A DNA stretch of 64,000 nt from Rhodanobacter sp. L36 (GCF_009765755.1 NZ_LMUV01000011.1:1202734-1266733); one strand, 5' to 3'. Positions 9,756 to 23,000 are shown, numbered from the stretch's first letter. Made by a program: numbers and translations. The notes: a model not told the origin generated them from the sequence alone.

Positions 9756-12700
9756 ATGCTGCCCAATTTCTTTATCGAGCGCCCGATTTTTGCGTGGGTG
9801 ATGGCGATACTCATCAGCTTGGTGGGCGCGATTTCCGTGCTCGGCCTGGGCGTCGAGTCCTATCCCACGATCGCGCCGCCGCAAGTCGTGATCAATGCCA
9901 CCTACCCCGGCGCCAGCGCCGACACGGTGGAAAAGAACGTCACCCAGGTGATCGAGCAGCAGCTGACCGGCATCGATCACCTGCTGTATTTCAGCTCGTC
10001 CTCCAGCTCCAACGGCACGGCGGCCATCACGGCCACCTTCGAGACCGGCACCAATCCGGATATTGCACAGGTGCAGGTGCAGAACAAGATGAACCTGGCC
10101 AACCCGCGCCTGCCCAGTGCGGTGACTGCGCAGGGCGTGGTGGTGGCCAAGAGCAACCCCGACTTCCTGATGTTTGTCGCGTTGACCTCGGAGAATTCGA
10201 GCATCGACGGCGCTGCGCTCAGCGATCTGGTGGCATCGCAGGTACTCGATCAAATCGGCCGCGTGTCCGGCGTCGGCAACACGCGCCAGCTCGGTTCGGA
10301 ATACGGCATGCGCATCTGGCTGAACCCGGACAAGCTTCAGGGCTACGGCCTGTCGGCGACCGACGTGCAGACGGCAGTGTCCAGCCAGAACGTGCAGTTC
10401 GCCGCCGGTTCGCTGGGCGCCGATCCAGCGCCTGCGGGTCAGGTGTTCAACGCCACCGTATCGGCAGAGGGCCGCTTCACCAGCCCGGCCCAGTTCGGCG
10501 ACATCATCCTGCGCGCCAATCCTGACGGCACCACCGTCAAGCTGAAGGATGTCGCGCGAATCGCCTTCGGTCCGCAGACCTATGGTTCCACCGCAGTCTG
10601 GCGCGGCAAGCCGTCCGGCTCGTTCGGCGTGCAGTTGCTGCCGGGCGCCAACGCATTGAATGTCGCCACCGCCGTGCGCGCCAAGATGGACGAGCTGGCC
10701 AAGTCGTTTCCGCCCGGCGTGAAGTACGAGATTCCGTACGACAGCACGCCGTTCGTGAAAATCTCGATCGAGGAAGTGGTGCAGACGCTGGCCGAGGCCA
10801 TCGTGCTGGTGTTCCTCGTAATGCTGATCTTCCTGCAGAATTTTCGCGCGACGATCATCCCCACGCTGGTGATTCCGGTGGCGCTGCTGGGCACTTTCAT
10901 CGGCATGCTGTTGCTCGACTTCACCATCAACCAGCTGACGTTGTTCGGCATGGTGCTGTCGATCGGCATCGTGGTCGACGATGCGATCGTGGTGATCGAG
11001 AACGTCGAACGCATCATGACCGAGGACAAGGTCGGCCCGAAGGAAGCAACCAAGAAAGCGATGAGCCAGATCAGCGGCGCCATCATTGCGATCACCGTCG
11101 TGCTGGCTGCCGTGTTCGTGCCGTCGGCATTCCAGGCCGGCGCAGTCGGCGTGATCTACAAGCAGTTCGCGCTGACGATCGCGGTATCGGTGTTGTTCTC
11201 CGCTCTACTCGCGCTGAGCTTCACGCCAGCGTTGTGCGCGAGCTTCCTGAAAGCCAGTCACGAAGAGAAGGACAAGAATGCCGTCTATCGCGGCTTCAAT
11301 AAAATCTTCGGCAAAGTCACCACGAAGTACACCGGCCACATCGGCAGCGCGGTCAAGCACGCGCCGCGCTGGATGGCGGTGTTCGTGGTGCTGGCCGTGG
11401 TGATGGGCGTGCTCTACAGCCGCCTGCCGACCAGCTTCGTGCCGGACGAGGACAAGGGCTTCATCCTCGCCGTCGTGTCGCTGCCCTCGGGCGCCACGCT
11501 TCAACGCACCATGAATGTGATGGATCAGGTTCGCACGACGCTCCGAAAAAATCCGGGTGTCGACGACGTCTTCGAGATCGGGGGCTTCAGCTTCGTCGGC
11601 AGCGGCGAAAACACCGGCATGGCCTTCATCAAGTTGAAGGACTGGAGCGATCGCAAATCCACCGCTGCGGAAATCATCGGCCAGGCCAACGGCGCGGTGC
11701 ACAGCATCCGCGATGCGCAGATCTTCGTTGTGAACCTGCCAACCATCGCCGGCCTCAGCCAGTTCGGTGGCGTCGACATGTACCTGCAGGCGCGTGCCGG
11801 TCAGTCCCGTGATGAACTGGCAGGCGCCATGATGACGGTGCTCGGCAAGGCGTCGCAGGACAAGACCTTGTTCGGCATTCGTCCGAACATGTTGCCGCCG
11901 GCGCCGCAGTTGAACCTGACCGTGGATCGCGTGCAGGCGCAGGCCATGGGCTTGCAGGTCAGCGACATCTACAACGCCATCGCGCTGGCGCTGGCGCCGG
12001 TCTATGTCAACGACTTCAGCTACGGCGGCCGCGTCAAGCGCGTGCAGATCCAGGCTGACCAGCCGTATCGCATGGGCACGGATGCGTTGAACCACCTGTT
12101 CACTCCCAGCTCGAACGGTACAACTGCCGCAACAGCCGGCGGAACGACGTCGGGCACGACCGGTATCAACATCACCAACAACATGATTCCGTTATCCAGC
12201 GTGGTGCATGCCAAGTGGGCCAGCGGCTCACCTGCCCTGCAGCGCTACAACGGCTACGCGGCGGTTGAGATCGTTGGCAATCCCGCGCCGGGCAACTCGA
12301 CCGGCCAGGCGATGAAGACGATGGAAGGCATCGTCGGCAAGAACCTCTCGTCGCAGTTCGGTTACGACTGGACCGGTCAGTCCTACCAGGAGTTGCTGGC
12401 CGGCAATACCGCGACCTTGCTGATGCTGCTGTCGATCGTGGTGGTGTTCCTCTGCCTCGCGGCGCTCTACAACAGCTGGTCGGTGCCCGTGTCGGTGCTG
12501 CTGGTGGTGCCGCTCGGACTGCTCGGCGTGGTGCTGTTCTCGATGATGCGCGGCCTGCCGAACGACGTGTTCTTCAAGATCGGCATGGTGACGGTGATGG
12601 GCTTGGCCGCGAAGAACGCGATCCTGATCATCGAATTCGCCGTCGACCTGCAGAAGGAAGGCAAGCCGCTCGGCGAAGCAGTGGTCGAGGCGGCCCGGTT

Positions 12701-12989
12701 GCGTCTGCGACCCATCCTGATGACCTCGATGGCGTTCATCCTCGGCGTGTTCCCGCTCTTCATCTCCACCGGTGCCGGCGCCAATGCGCGCCACGCGATC
12801 GGCACCGGCGTGATCGGCGGCATGCTGTTCGCCACCTTCCTCGGCTTGCTGCTGATCCCGGTGTTCTACGTGGTGGTGCGCCGCCTGCTCGGTGACAAGC
12901 TGGAAGGCAACGGTGATCAGAAGCAGTTGCCTGATCATGGTGGTCACGGCGGGCAACCGTCAGGCTCGCAGCCTGGACATCAACACTAG
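9756..12989 (+). CDS. RND multidrug efflux pump, inner-membrane permease (AcrB/MexB family)
   Basis: This 1077-residue protein is a proton-driven hydrophobe/amphiphile efflux pump of the HAE1 type. It starts with FFIERPIFAWV, the family hallmark. The proton-relay acidic pair is D408/D409 in VVDDAIVVIENVE, and the matching lysine is K953 in GLAAKNAILIIEF. Two large periplasmic loops and about twelve membrane segments fit AcrB. Ser/Thr/Gly-rich residues near 785-805 insert in the second loop, and the tail is His/Gly-rich. GGAG at 9746-9749 is well placed for ATG 9756. No TolC-like gene follows; a terminator at 13057-13094 ends the unit, so the channel must be encoded elsewhere. Substrate range cannot be told from sequence. 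Confidence 0.96.
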   Translation: MLPNFFIERPIFAWVMAILISLVGAISVLGLGVESYPTIAPPQVVINATYPGASADTVEKNVTQVIEQQLTGIDHLLYFSSSSSSNGTAAITATFETGTNPDIAQVQVQNKMNLANPRLPSAVTAQGVVVAKSNPDFLMFVALTSENSSIDGAALSDLVASQVLDQIGRVSGVGNTRQLGSEYGMRIWLNPDKLQGYGLSATDVQTAVSSQNVQFAAGSLGADPAPAGQVFNATVSAEGRFTSPAQFGDIILRANPDGTTVKLKDVARIAFGPQTYGSTAVWRGKPSGSFGVQLLPGANALNVATAVRAKMDELAKSFPPGVKYEIPYDSTPFVKISIEEVVQTLAEAIVLVFLVMLIFLQNFRATIIPTLVIPVALLGTFIGMLLLDFTINQLTLFGMVLSIGIVVDDAIVVIENVERIMTEDKVGPKEATKKAMSQISGAIIAITVVLAAVFVPSAFQAGAVGVIYKQFALTIAVSVLFSALLALSFTPALCASFLKASHEEKDKNAVYRGFNKIFGKVTTKYTGHIGSAVKHAPRWMAVFVVLAVVMGVLYSRLPTSFVPDEDKGFILAVVSLPSGATLQRTMNVMDQVRTTLRKNPGVDDVFEIGGFSFVGSGENTGMAFIKLKDWSDRKSTAAEIIGQANGAVHSIRDAQIFVVNLPTIAGLSQFGGVDMYLQARAGQSRDELAGAMMTVLGKASQDKTLFGIRPNMLPPAPQLNLTVDRVQAQAMGLQVSDIYNAIALALAPVYVNDFSYGGRVKRVQIQADQPYRMGTDALNHLFTPSSNGTTAATAGGTTSGTTGINITNNMIPLSSVVHAKWASGSPALQRYNGYAAVEIVGNPAPGNSTGQAMKTMEGIVGKNLSSQFGYDWTGQSYQELLAGNTATLLMLLSIVVVFLCLAALYNSWSVPVSVLLVVPLGLLGVVLFSMMRGLPNDVFFKIGMVTVMGLAAKNAILIIEFAVDLQKEGKPLGEAVVEAARLRLRPILMTSMAFILGVFPLFISTGAGANARHAIGTGVIGGMLFATFLGLLLIPVFYVVVRRLLGDKLEGNGDQKQLPDHGGHGGQPSGSQPGHQH

Positions 12990-13056
12990 GCATTGAACCT
13001 TGATTGCTCTTCTTCGCGAACAATCATTCTTCCGCAGACTTGTTGCACGCCATAAA

Positions 13057-13094
13057 GAAAAAGCCCGGACAGATTTCCCTGCCCGGGCTTTTTC
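13057..13094. terminator. Bidirectional intrinsic terminator
   Basis: Perfect 12-base inverted repeat GAAAAAGCCCGG / CCGGGCTTTTTC with a 14-base loop. It lies between the converging efflux pump gene (plus) and acyl-CoA dehydrogenase gene (minus), and has T-runs in both directions. Confidence 0.85.
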
Positions 13095-13114
13095 ATTTCT
13101 GGCTTGGCGCGAAC

Positions 13115-14275
13115 TCAGCGCAAACCAGTTTCCGCGCGTGCGATCACCAAGCGCTGGATCTCGCTGGTGCCCTCGTAAATCTCGGTGATCTTGGCGTCGC
13201 GGAAGAACCGTTCGATCGGCATCTCCTTCGAGTAACCCATGCCACCGTGAATCTGCACGGCCTGATGCGCGATCCACATCGCCGCCTCGGATGCCACCAG
13301 TTTGGCCATCGCCGCTTCCGTGCCGAAACGGCCACCATTTTTTTCGGCCTCGCCCTTGGTCCACGCTGCGCGCAGCGTCAGCAGCATGGCTGCATCGAGC
13401 TTGCATTTCATGTCGGCGATCTTCGACTGCGTCATCTGAAACGTACCGATGGGATGGCCAAACGCCTTGCGATCACGCACCCATTGCAGCGTGGCTTCGT
13501 ACGCAGCGCGGGCGATGCCGACGGCCTGCGACGCGATGCCGATGCGTCCGGCGTCGAGCACGCCCATGGCGATCGAGAATCCCTTGCCTTCATCACCGAG
13601 CAGATTCTCTTTCGGACAAACGTAGTCGGCGAATTCGATCTCGCAGGTGGCCGACGCGCGAATGCCCAGCTTCGGTTCGGACTTGCCCGCTAGGAAGCCC
13701 GGCAGCTTGGTATCGATGATGAAAGCCGACACGCCCTTCGCGCCGATCCCCGGCGTCGAAATCGCGAACAGCACAATGTATCGCGCCACCGGGCCGGAAG
13801 TGATCCAGCTTTTCTTGCCGTTGATGACCCAGTCGCCGTTGGCATTCTTGGTTGCGCGCGTGTGCATCGCCGAGGCATCCGAACCGGATTGCGGCTCGGT
13901 CAGCGCGTACGCACCGATGGCTTCGCCGGTGGCGATGGCCCGCACGAATTTTTGTTTCTGTTCCTCGTTGCCGTGCTTGAGGATGCCGTTGCAGAACAGC
14001 GAATTGTTGACCGACATGATGGTCGATGTGGCTGCATCGGCTGCGGCAATCTCGATCATCGCCAGCACGTACGCAACCGGGTCCATCGCCGCGCCGCCGT
14101 AGGCTTCTGGCACCTCGATGCCCATCAGGCCGAGCTGGCCCATTTCGCGGATGTTCTCCAGCGGAAACTCACCCTTGGCGTCGAGTTCGGCGGCCACTGG
14201 CACGATGCGTTTCTGTGCGAAGTCACGGGCAATCGACTGGATCGACAACTGGTCTTCGGTAAAGCTGAAATCCAT
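13115..14275 (-). CDS. Acyl-CoA dehydrogenase (short-chain/butyryl-CoA type)
   Basis: The 386-residue flavoprotein introduces a trans-2 double bond into an acyl-CoA and passes electrons to ETF. The family parts are in order: helical N-domain; FAD-binding AYALTEPQSGSDASAM; ITSGPVARY; ASATCEIEFADY; IHGGMGYSKEMPIER; and ITEIYEGTSEIQ with the catalytic base Glu368. Length and Glu position are typical of short-chain, butyryl-CoA-like enzymes; the exact chain-length or branched-chain preference is not certain. The start ATG at 14273-14275 is preceded by AGGAGT. It is transcribed divergently from the SahR-like regulator gene, 202 bases away, and converges on the efflux pump. It lies 42 kb from the leucine genes, so a role as liuA is only a possibility. 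Confidence 0.93.
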   Translation of the reverse strand: MDFSFTEDQLSIQSIARDFAQKRIVPVAAELDAKGEFPLENIREMGQLGLMGIEVPEAYGGAAMDPVAYVLAMIEIAAADAATSTIMSVNNSLFCNGILKHGNEEQKQKFVRAIATGEAIGAYALTEPQSGSDASAMHTRATKNANGDWVINGKKSWITSGPVARYIVLFAISTPGIGAKGVSAFIIDTKLPGFLAGKSEPKLGIRASATCEIEFADYVCPKENLLGDEGKGFSIAMGVLDAGRIGIASQAVGIARAAYEATLQWVRDRKAFGHPIGTFQMTQSKIADMKCKLDAAMLLTLRAAWTKGEAEKNGGRFGTEAAMAKLVASEAAMWIAHQAVQIHGGMGYSKEMPIERFFRDAKITEIYEGTSEIQRLVIARAETGLR

Positions 14276-14454
14276 GCGCTACTCCTGGCGCCGCACGAGT
14301 CGGCTGATCAAGAAACCCTCAGGCCAAAGGCCAGCCGCGCATTCTAGCTGTCCGCGCCAGGCGCGTCGTCTTTCGCCGACACGGCTGCGAACAGAGATCC
14401 CCGCGCTTCAGCGCTTGACGCCCCGGCAAACCGCAGCCAGACTAGTTATCTCTG

Positions 14455-14464
14455 TATCGCGATA
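14455..14464. promoter_or_regulatory. Palindrome before the SahR-like gene (candidate operator)
   Basis: The 10-base perfect palindrome TATCGCGATA sits 13 bases before the start codon and just upstream of the ribosome-binding AAGGA (14466-14470). A TTGACG at 14415-14420 could be a -35 element, but no good -10 is spaced from it. ArsR-family regulators bind short AT-flanked palindromes in their own promoters, so this is a reasonable operator candidate for the metH unit. Function is inferred. Confidence 0.45.
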
Positions 14465-14477
14465 TAAGGATGCACCC

Positions 14478-15407
14478 ATGGACCTGGCGACCGCTTCCAG
14501 CGTGCTTCGCCTGCTGGCCGACCCGACGCGCGTGCGCCTGCTGGCTTTGCTGGAGCACGAGGAACTCACCGTCGCCGAGCTGGCTTCGGTACTGCATCTG
14601 GCACAGCCGCGCGTGTCCACACACCTGGCCAAATTGAAGGAGGCGGGCCTGGTGCGCGACCGTCGCGCTGGCGTGTCTGCCTACTATCGCGCCAACAACG
14701 AAAGCGACGAGGCGCAACACGGCTTGCTGGTGTCGCTGCGCGAAAGCATCGACGACGCGCTGCTGCGCGAAGACAGTGCGCGACTCCCCGGCGTGCTCGC
14801 TCATCGCGCGCGCGAAGAAGGCTGGGCCGACACCGTGGCCGGCGACATGGAGCGGCACTATTCTCCCGGGCGCACTTGGGAAACGCTCGCGCGTTCGTTG
14901 CTGCAATTGCTCGTCACCGGCGATGTGCTGGACATTGCTTCGGGCGACGGCATCACGGCGGAATTGCTGGCGCCACATGCGCATTCCATCGTCTGCGTGG
15001 ATTCAAGCGAGCGCGTGGCGGAAGCCGCTTCGAAGCGGCTCCAGTCCTTCGCCAACGTGCAGGTGATTCATGGCGACATGCATGCGCTGGAGCTCGGCAA
15101 GAAGCGTTTCGATCTTGTATTGATGCTGCACGCCCTGACTTATGCGGAACAACCTGCGAAGGCCGTGGCCGAAGCGGCACGTGTGCTGCGCCCCGGCGGT
15201 CGCCTGCTGGCAGTCACGCTGGGACAGCACGATCACCGCGCGGCCGTCGAGCCGTTCGACCATCGCAACCTCGGCTTTCGCAGCGAGCAACTGGATGGAT
15301 TCGCCCACGCCGCCGGCCTGGACGTGATCAGCTGCAATCGCGTCAGTCGCGAACGCAAGGCGCCGCATTTCGAAGTAATCAGCCTGCTCGCGCGCAAGCC
15401 GGCATGA
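14478..15407 (+). CDS. ArsR-family regulator fused to a SAM/SAH-binding methyltransferase domain (SahR-like)
   Basis: The 309-residue protein has an ArsR winged helix at residues 1-90 ([20 protein letters not shown], then [18 protein letters not shown]) and a class I methyltransferase fold from about 110, with the binding loop [15 protein letters not shown] near 150-165 and [16 protein letters not shown] later. The metal-sensing ELCVCDL motif of ArsR is replaced by ELTVAEL, so it should not sense metals. This architecture next to metH is that of SahR, known in Proteobacteria as an S-adenosylhomocysteine-responsive repressor of methionine-cycle genes. It lies 40 bases upstream of the first metH gene, most likely in one operon. 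ATG 14478 has AAGGA at 14466-14470. The upstream frame is open but unlike the family. It could instead act as a methyltransferase. Confidence 0.85.
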   Translation: MDLATASSVLRLLADPTRVRLLALLEHEELTVAELASVLHLAQPRVSTHLAKLKEAGLVRDRRAGVSAYYRANNESDEAQHGLLVSLRESIDDALLREDSARLPGVLAHRAREEGWADTVAGDMERHYSPGRTWETLARSLLQLLVTGDVLDIASGDGITAELLAPHAHSIVCVDSSERVAEAASKRLQSFANVQVIHGDMHALELGKKRFDLVLMLHALTYAEQPAKAVAEAARVLRPGGRLLAVTLGQHDHRAAVEPFDHRNLGFRSEQLDGFAHAAGLDVISCNRVSRERKAPHFEVISLLARKPA

Positions 15408-15447
15408 CGATTCGTCGACAAGACATGCAAGACCCGAGGACATCCCA

Positions 15448-16524
15448 ATGAGCACCCTGCCCTTCATCCATCCCGAACGCGTCGCCCTGCTCGAACAGGC
15501 GCTGCGTCAGCGCATCCTGATTCTCGACGGCGGCATGGGCACCATGCTGCAGGCGCATGAGCTGGATGAAAACGGATTCCGCGGCGAGCGCTTCGAACAC
15601 GGTCACGATGGCCACGCACACGATCACGCCGGCAGCTGCGACCTGAAGGGCAATAACGACCTGCTCACGCTGACCAAGCCGGACATCATCCGCGGCGTGC
15701 ACGCAGCCTATCTCGAAGCCGGCGCCGATCTGGTCGAGACGAACACCTTCAACTCCACGCGCATCAGCCAGGCCGATTACAAACTTCAGCACCTAGCATA
15801 CGAGTTGAATCTCGAAGGCGCGAAGCTCGCCCGCGCTGCCTGCGATGCCATGACCGCGAAGACACCGCAACAACCACGCTTCGTGATCGGCGTGCTCGGC
15901 CCCACCAGCCGCACCGCTTCGCTATCGCCCGACGTCAACGACCCGGGCTTTCGCAATGTCACCTTCGAAGAGCTCGCGGAAAATTACACCGAAGCCACCA
16001 ACGGCCTGATCGATGGCGGCGCCGACGTGATCATGGTCGAGACGATCTTCGACACGCTGAACGCGAAAGCCGCGCTGTTCGCTCTGAGCGAGCTGTTCCA
16101 TCAGCGCGGTGCGCGCATGCCCGTGATGATTTCCGGCACGATCACCGATCGCTCCGGACGTACGCTTTCCGGCCAGACCGCGGAAGCTTTCTACTATTCC
16201 GTGCGCCATGCGCGTCCGCTCTCGGTGGGCTTCAATTGCGCGCTCGGTGCGGACGATTTGCGTCCGCACATCCAGACGCTTTCGACCATCGCTGAAAGCT
16301 ACGTCAGCACGCATCCAAACGCCGGCTTGCCGAATGCGTTCGGCGAATACGACGAAACACCCGAACACATGGCTGGCGTGATCGGCGGCTTCGCCCGCGA
16401 CGGCCTGCTCAACCTGGTCGGTGGTTGTTGCGGCACCACGCCCGCGCATATCAAGGCGATCGCCGAAGCAGTGCGCGAATTTGCGCCGCGCGCGCTGCCA
16501 TCGCTTGAAGTGGCCGCTGCGTGA
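15448..16524 (+). CDS. metH: Methionine synthase, homocysteine-binding subunit (N-terminal MetH module)
   Basis: This 358-residue protein equals only the first module of cobalamin-dependent methionine synthase, which binds homocysteine through zinc. [11 protein letters not shown] opens the barrel at residues 25-35, and the zinc cysteines are in NCALGADD and in GGCCGTTP (325-332). The remaining MetH modules are encoded by the next gene, 64 bases downstream, so the enzyme works as two chains or an assembled complex. Unlike E. coli MetH, where FRGERF is followed almost directly by CDLKGNND, this protein carries an extra His-rich loop (residues 51-60, six His-type positions mixed with Gly and Asp). 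GAGGA at 15436-15440 precedes ATG 15448. Confidence 0.94.
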   Translation: MSTLPFIHPERVALLEQALRQRILILDGGMGTMLQAHELDENGFRGERFEHGHDGHAHDHAGSCDLKGNNDLLTLTKPDIIRGVHAAYLEAGADLVETNTFNSTRISQADYKLQHLAYELNLEGAKLARAACDAMTAKTPQQPRFVIGVLGPTSRTASLSPDVNDPGFRNVTFEELAENYTEATNGLIDGGADVIMVETIFDTLNAKAALFALSELFHQRGARMPVMISGTITDRSGRTLSGQTAEAFYYSVRHARPLSVGFNCALGADDLRPHIQTLSTIAESYVSTHPNAGLPNAFGEYDETPEHMAGVIGGFARDGLLNLVGGCCGTTPAHIKAIAEAVREFAPRALPSLEVAAA

Positions 16525-16588
16525 CGTGTTTCTTTTTCGCAGACTTTTCGGTGCGTCCGATGAGCCATGACATGGAATCCTGTTGTCG

Positions 16589-19285
<2,697 letters not shown>

Positions 19286-19303
19286 TTCAAGCTCAGCGTC
19301 AGC

Positions 19304-19645
19304 TCAGGCGATCGTATCGCCTGTGACGCTGTTCTTGTGATGACGCAGGTGCACGACCAGGTTGTAGACCGAGACGAACGTCGGAAAGAAATTCGAGATG
19401 ATGCCCACCGAATCGTTTTTGCCCAGGGTGAAATAGGCGAGCAGCAAAATGCTGCCGAGCACCGACAGCCACCAGAACGACAGCGGCATCACCACACGCT
19501 TGTGCTTGCGCGTGTAGTAAAGCTGCACAAACCACCGGCTGGTGAACATCACCGATCCAAGCAGGCCGACCATCTTCCACGGCGTCAGCTGGAACTGCTG
19601 GAGCGAATGCATGATGTGGGCGAAATGCGTGCTGAGAAATTCCAT
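19304..19645 (-). CDS. Lipid-A-disaccharide synthase N-terminal-like (LAB_N) membrane protein
   Basis: This 113-residue protein has three hydrophobic segments (about 22-42, 50-72 and 80-97) and the conserved WFVQLYYTRKHKRVVMPLSFW motif region of the LAB_N family (PF07578). That domain is found alone or next to lipid-A and glycan-modifying enzymes and resembles small membrane sugar-lipid proteins. No lpxB-like catalytic domain is attached and no lipid-A gene is nearby, so the function is open; a role in envelope glycolipid handling is inferred from family name only. ATG 19643-19645 begins MEFLSTHF. It converges on metH and is followed upstream by the tRNA-Val promoter on the other strand. Confidence 0.8.
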   Translation of the reverse strand: MEFLSTHFAHIMHSLQQFQLTPWKMVGLLGSVMFTSRWFVQLYYTRKHKRVVMPLSFWWLSVLGSILLLAYFTLGKNDSVGIISNFFPTFVSVYNLVVHLRHHKNSVTGDTIA

Positions 19646-19763
19646 GGTCCGGCGCTTCGGCGAATGAAGAACAACGAGTTTACAGTCCGCGTCCTTCCAC
19701 CGCCTTTCGGACGACGCACCTCCGCGTTCAATCGTCGATATGGCCCTCGGCCCCGTTCCGCCA

Positions 19764-19792
19764 TTGACCCTCCGCGCGACTCCCCCTAGAAT
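19764..19792 (+). promoter_or_regulatory. Sigma-70 promoter for tRNA-Val
   Basis: TTGACC at 19764-19769, a 17-base spacer and TAGAAT at 19787-19792. The tRNA begins 13 bases after the -10 box, as expected for a stable RNA promoter. Confidence 0.8.
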
Positions 19793-19804
19793 TCCGCGCT
19801 CGGC

Positions 19805-19879
19805 GGGCGATTAGCTCAGCGGTAGAGCACTGCCTTCACACGGCAGGTGTCGCAAGTTCGATCCTTGCATCGCCCACCA
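19805..19879 (+). tRNA. tRNA-Val (anticodon CAC)
   Basis: A full cloverleaf can be drawn: acceptor GGGCGAT/ATCGCCC, D-arm GCTC/GAGC, anticodon stem CTGCC/GGCAG with loop TTCACAC (anticodon CAC, reading GUG), T-arm GCAAG-TTCGATC-CTTGC. The discriminator A and the encoded CCA end at 19879. A consensus promoter precedes it and a terminator follows 11 bases later, so it is a single-gene unit. Confidence 0.96.
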
Positions 19880-19890
19880 ACAGCATCAAT

Positions 19891-19920
19891 GAAAAAGGCC
19901 ACCTTGCGGTGGCCTTTTTC
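19891..19920 (+). terminator. Terminator of tRNA-Val
   Basis: Perfect 13-base stem GAAAAAGGCCACC / GGTGGCCTTTTTC with a TTGC loop, ending in a T-run. Its symmetry means it may also stop minus-strand transcripts coming from pilY1. Confidence 0.9.
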
Positions 19921-20070
19921 ATTGTGCGTCGATCGCGGTGTTGAGACTACGTCCGCGCGTCACCACACTATCAATCCGTAGAGCAAGCCCTGCACCCAGG
20001 GCCTGCACACACCCGCGTGCGCGTCTGCACGCATCGATCAACGGATCACCAACTTTTTTGCGTAGCCTCG

Positions 20071-23000
20071 CTAATTCAATATTTCTCGCCAGTTGACACG
20101 ATTGAGGTTTGAGTCCGGATTTGGCTGCCTCATCTTCAACGTCTTGGGCAAAGCACCAGTCTGACCATACAAAATTGAATACTCACCGCTAGGCAACTGC
20201 ACGATTTGCAAACCCGTCGTTGCGGAGGTCGTACCGATGGAAGTCACCAGATTTCCCGATCCGTCTTCGATCACGGATTGGCCGGTCGAAAAATCAGCCG
20301 CGTAGATATTGCCTTGCAGCGAACACGGATCCAGAGACGGAGTGACCGTCGCCCACGCGATGACCGCAACGCCGGCCGCCGCATCAGGATTCACCACAAT
20401 ACGTTCCGTGCCACCGGAGTCACTGGCTTTTCCAGTGAGGTCGTAATACCAGCCGGTTGCGTTGTCCCCCAGGATCACCGGAGTAACCAAGGGATTGGCC
20501 GTCAATATGCTTCGGGTGAGCGGCGCGGCCGGTAATGACGGCGTACTTCCCGTCCCATCCCGCAAGGCATACATGGTCTGCTGCTGTGTATCGTTGAGGT
20601 CGCTGGTATCCAGAAAACGCCCCGTCCCCACAAATACGTAGCGCAACGTACCCAGCCCAGTGGAATCGAGGTCCAGTTCAATGCGCGGCGCCGTCGTGAC
20701 GGGCTGCGGGTTGCCTCCCGAATCCGTGAGGGTGGCCAGCTTGAACGGCGCCGGATACGCCGGCGTCGGCGCACCCGCGATGATCGCAGGTTCGGAGAGA
20801 TCGAAACGCCACACATTGCCCAACAGATCACCGGCATAAATCTGATCGATCGTTCCGTCGCTGACATCCTGGGTGTAGCCGGTTGCCTGTGCGAGACCCG
20901 CAGGCTTGGCAACGGAACCGACACCAGTGTCGATTTTCTGCAGCAAAGCGCCTGTCTTGGCATTCAACACATAGAGCACGCCGTGACCATCACCGGAGCC
21001 GGTGTTGTTGTTGTAGCCGGACGTCATGATCACGACCCAGCCGTATTTTCGCGTCTTGACGACCAGCGGACGACCGTAGCTGTAGCCCATGTCAGAGTCC
21101 GTGAACTCCCACATGACCTTGCTCTGGCTGAGATTGGTTTCACCGTCAGCCGAAGAGGTACTGTTGCTTCCGGTCGTGCTGATCGCACCGGGTACTGTTG
21201 TTAAATTGAGCGCGAAAATCCCCTTGCCGCCCTTGCCAAGGCCGTCCACCAGAATGGTCTGCCACTTTGACGAAGCTGCGGTCGACGCGGTGGGGTTCAG
21301 TCCCGTGTATTGGAAGTCCACGTCGGCGACTTGTGGTGTCGCATCCACATAGAAGTGATGGTTCCAGGGATTGGTGGAAACACCGGTCAGGTTGGCGAGC
21401 GCGGCCAGTCCATCCACTAGTGGAGTGTTGTTCGGGCCTTTGAAAAGGAAGCTCGGCACGTAGGCAAACAGCTCGCTACCTCCGCCGGTCACCAGATTGC
21501 CTGGAGTCGAACTCGTGAAATCAGCGGCGAATGCGTGAAGCATGCCGTCGTTGGCTCCCGCGTAGACAACGGGCTGGCGGTTGAGCACCGACGTGGAAAA
21601 GGCGGTGTAGCCTGGATTGGTCGCTTCCGCATAAGAGGGTGACGATGCGCCCTGCACCAACACCGCCTGGGAGTTCACGATATCGCCCAGCACGTGATTG
21701 CGCACATGGTAGGTAACGGCTTCGCCTGATTTGTCCCCGCGCAGAAAGTTGACCAGTGACGAACTGCCAATGGCGGTTTGTTCGGGAGCAGGAAGACTGG
21801 CGTAGCGGAATGGCACACCCGGCGATGTGCCTGGCGTGCTGCTGGCGCCGTTTGTGTTGGACGTGATGACGCGTCGCCCGGTGTTCCAGCCAATCACCGT
21901 CGTTCCGCTCAAACTCTGGGTGAGGTTTTCCAGCTGTGCCTGCGCACTCCACGTCGCACTGCCTGGAACCTGTGTCACGTCACTGCCAGCCGTCGTGGCT
22001 CCTATGAAACCGGTCACGTCTCCGTCCCAGCTGATCGGTTTGTACTGCACGTTGTAGATGGGGAAGCCGCTGACATTCGAAAAGTACGGCGCGACGCCGG
22101 TAGGTATGCCTGTCAGCGCGCGTGTCGATGTCACGCTCGGCGCCGCGCCGCGCGCAATGCTGGTCGAAGCGACCTTGTTGAAAATTTGCAGTAGACCCGC
22201 TTGCAACAAATCCGGTTGGTTACCCAGGAAGAAATTGTCCGGCCGCAGCGTCTTGGCAACCGCCGTCGTCGAATTCGTATGCCAGGTCAGAAAATTCGCA
22301 GGCGTGCCGTTGCTATTGATGTCGTTGAAGCCACCATATTTCGACGCAAGCCAGTAGATATTCGGGCCCGCCGAACCTAACCGGGTTGGATCGAAAATAT
22401 CGTTGCCGGATGTACCGTCATAAATGCCCGGCTCCAGTACATCGACCGCATAGGTATCGACGGTCTGCTTGCCAGACGAATTTGAGATCACTGGGGGAAG
22501 ACTTGGGTCGCGCGGAGCAGGGTCGTTGCGGATATCGTTGACGTGCGCGTAATACGCCAATCCAGGCATGTAATAGGTGCCCTGATCCCCCCATACCAGT
22601 CCTCCCAATGCCGGACTGGACGAGTTCCAGTTTCTGGAATAGCTGTAGCTATTTGGTGTTGTGCTGCCCTCAACCAGCGGAAGATTTCCCATCGTCGTGG
22701 TCCACGTCGCCGCGTCCACCGGTGGCACCGTACCGTTCACGGGGATGATGGGCAGTCCACCACCCGCGACAGAACTGGTCAATGTTCCACCTGGAACACG
22801 CGTATCGTAGTGCGTGTGGTCGTCGCCAATGGTGACGATCGCATTTGCCTGACATGAATAGCTGATGGGGTCGTTGGGCGGCGTTCCGCCAAATACGGGG
22901 AAAGCAGGATCGAGGCTGTTTCCGGCGGTCAGGTTTTTCGTGTAGCCGGCATCCAGTGGCACATGCATGTAATAAGCAAGCGTCGCCCAATAAAGATCCG

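Noticed and set aside
14340..14477. Possible SAH or cobalamin riboswitch upstream of the metH unit
   Set aside because: The conserved blocks of these riboswitches were not found; only a short palindrome and a TTGACG are visible.
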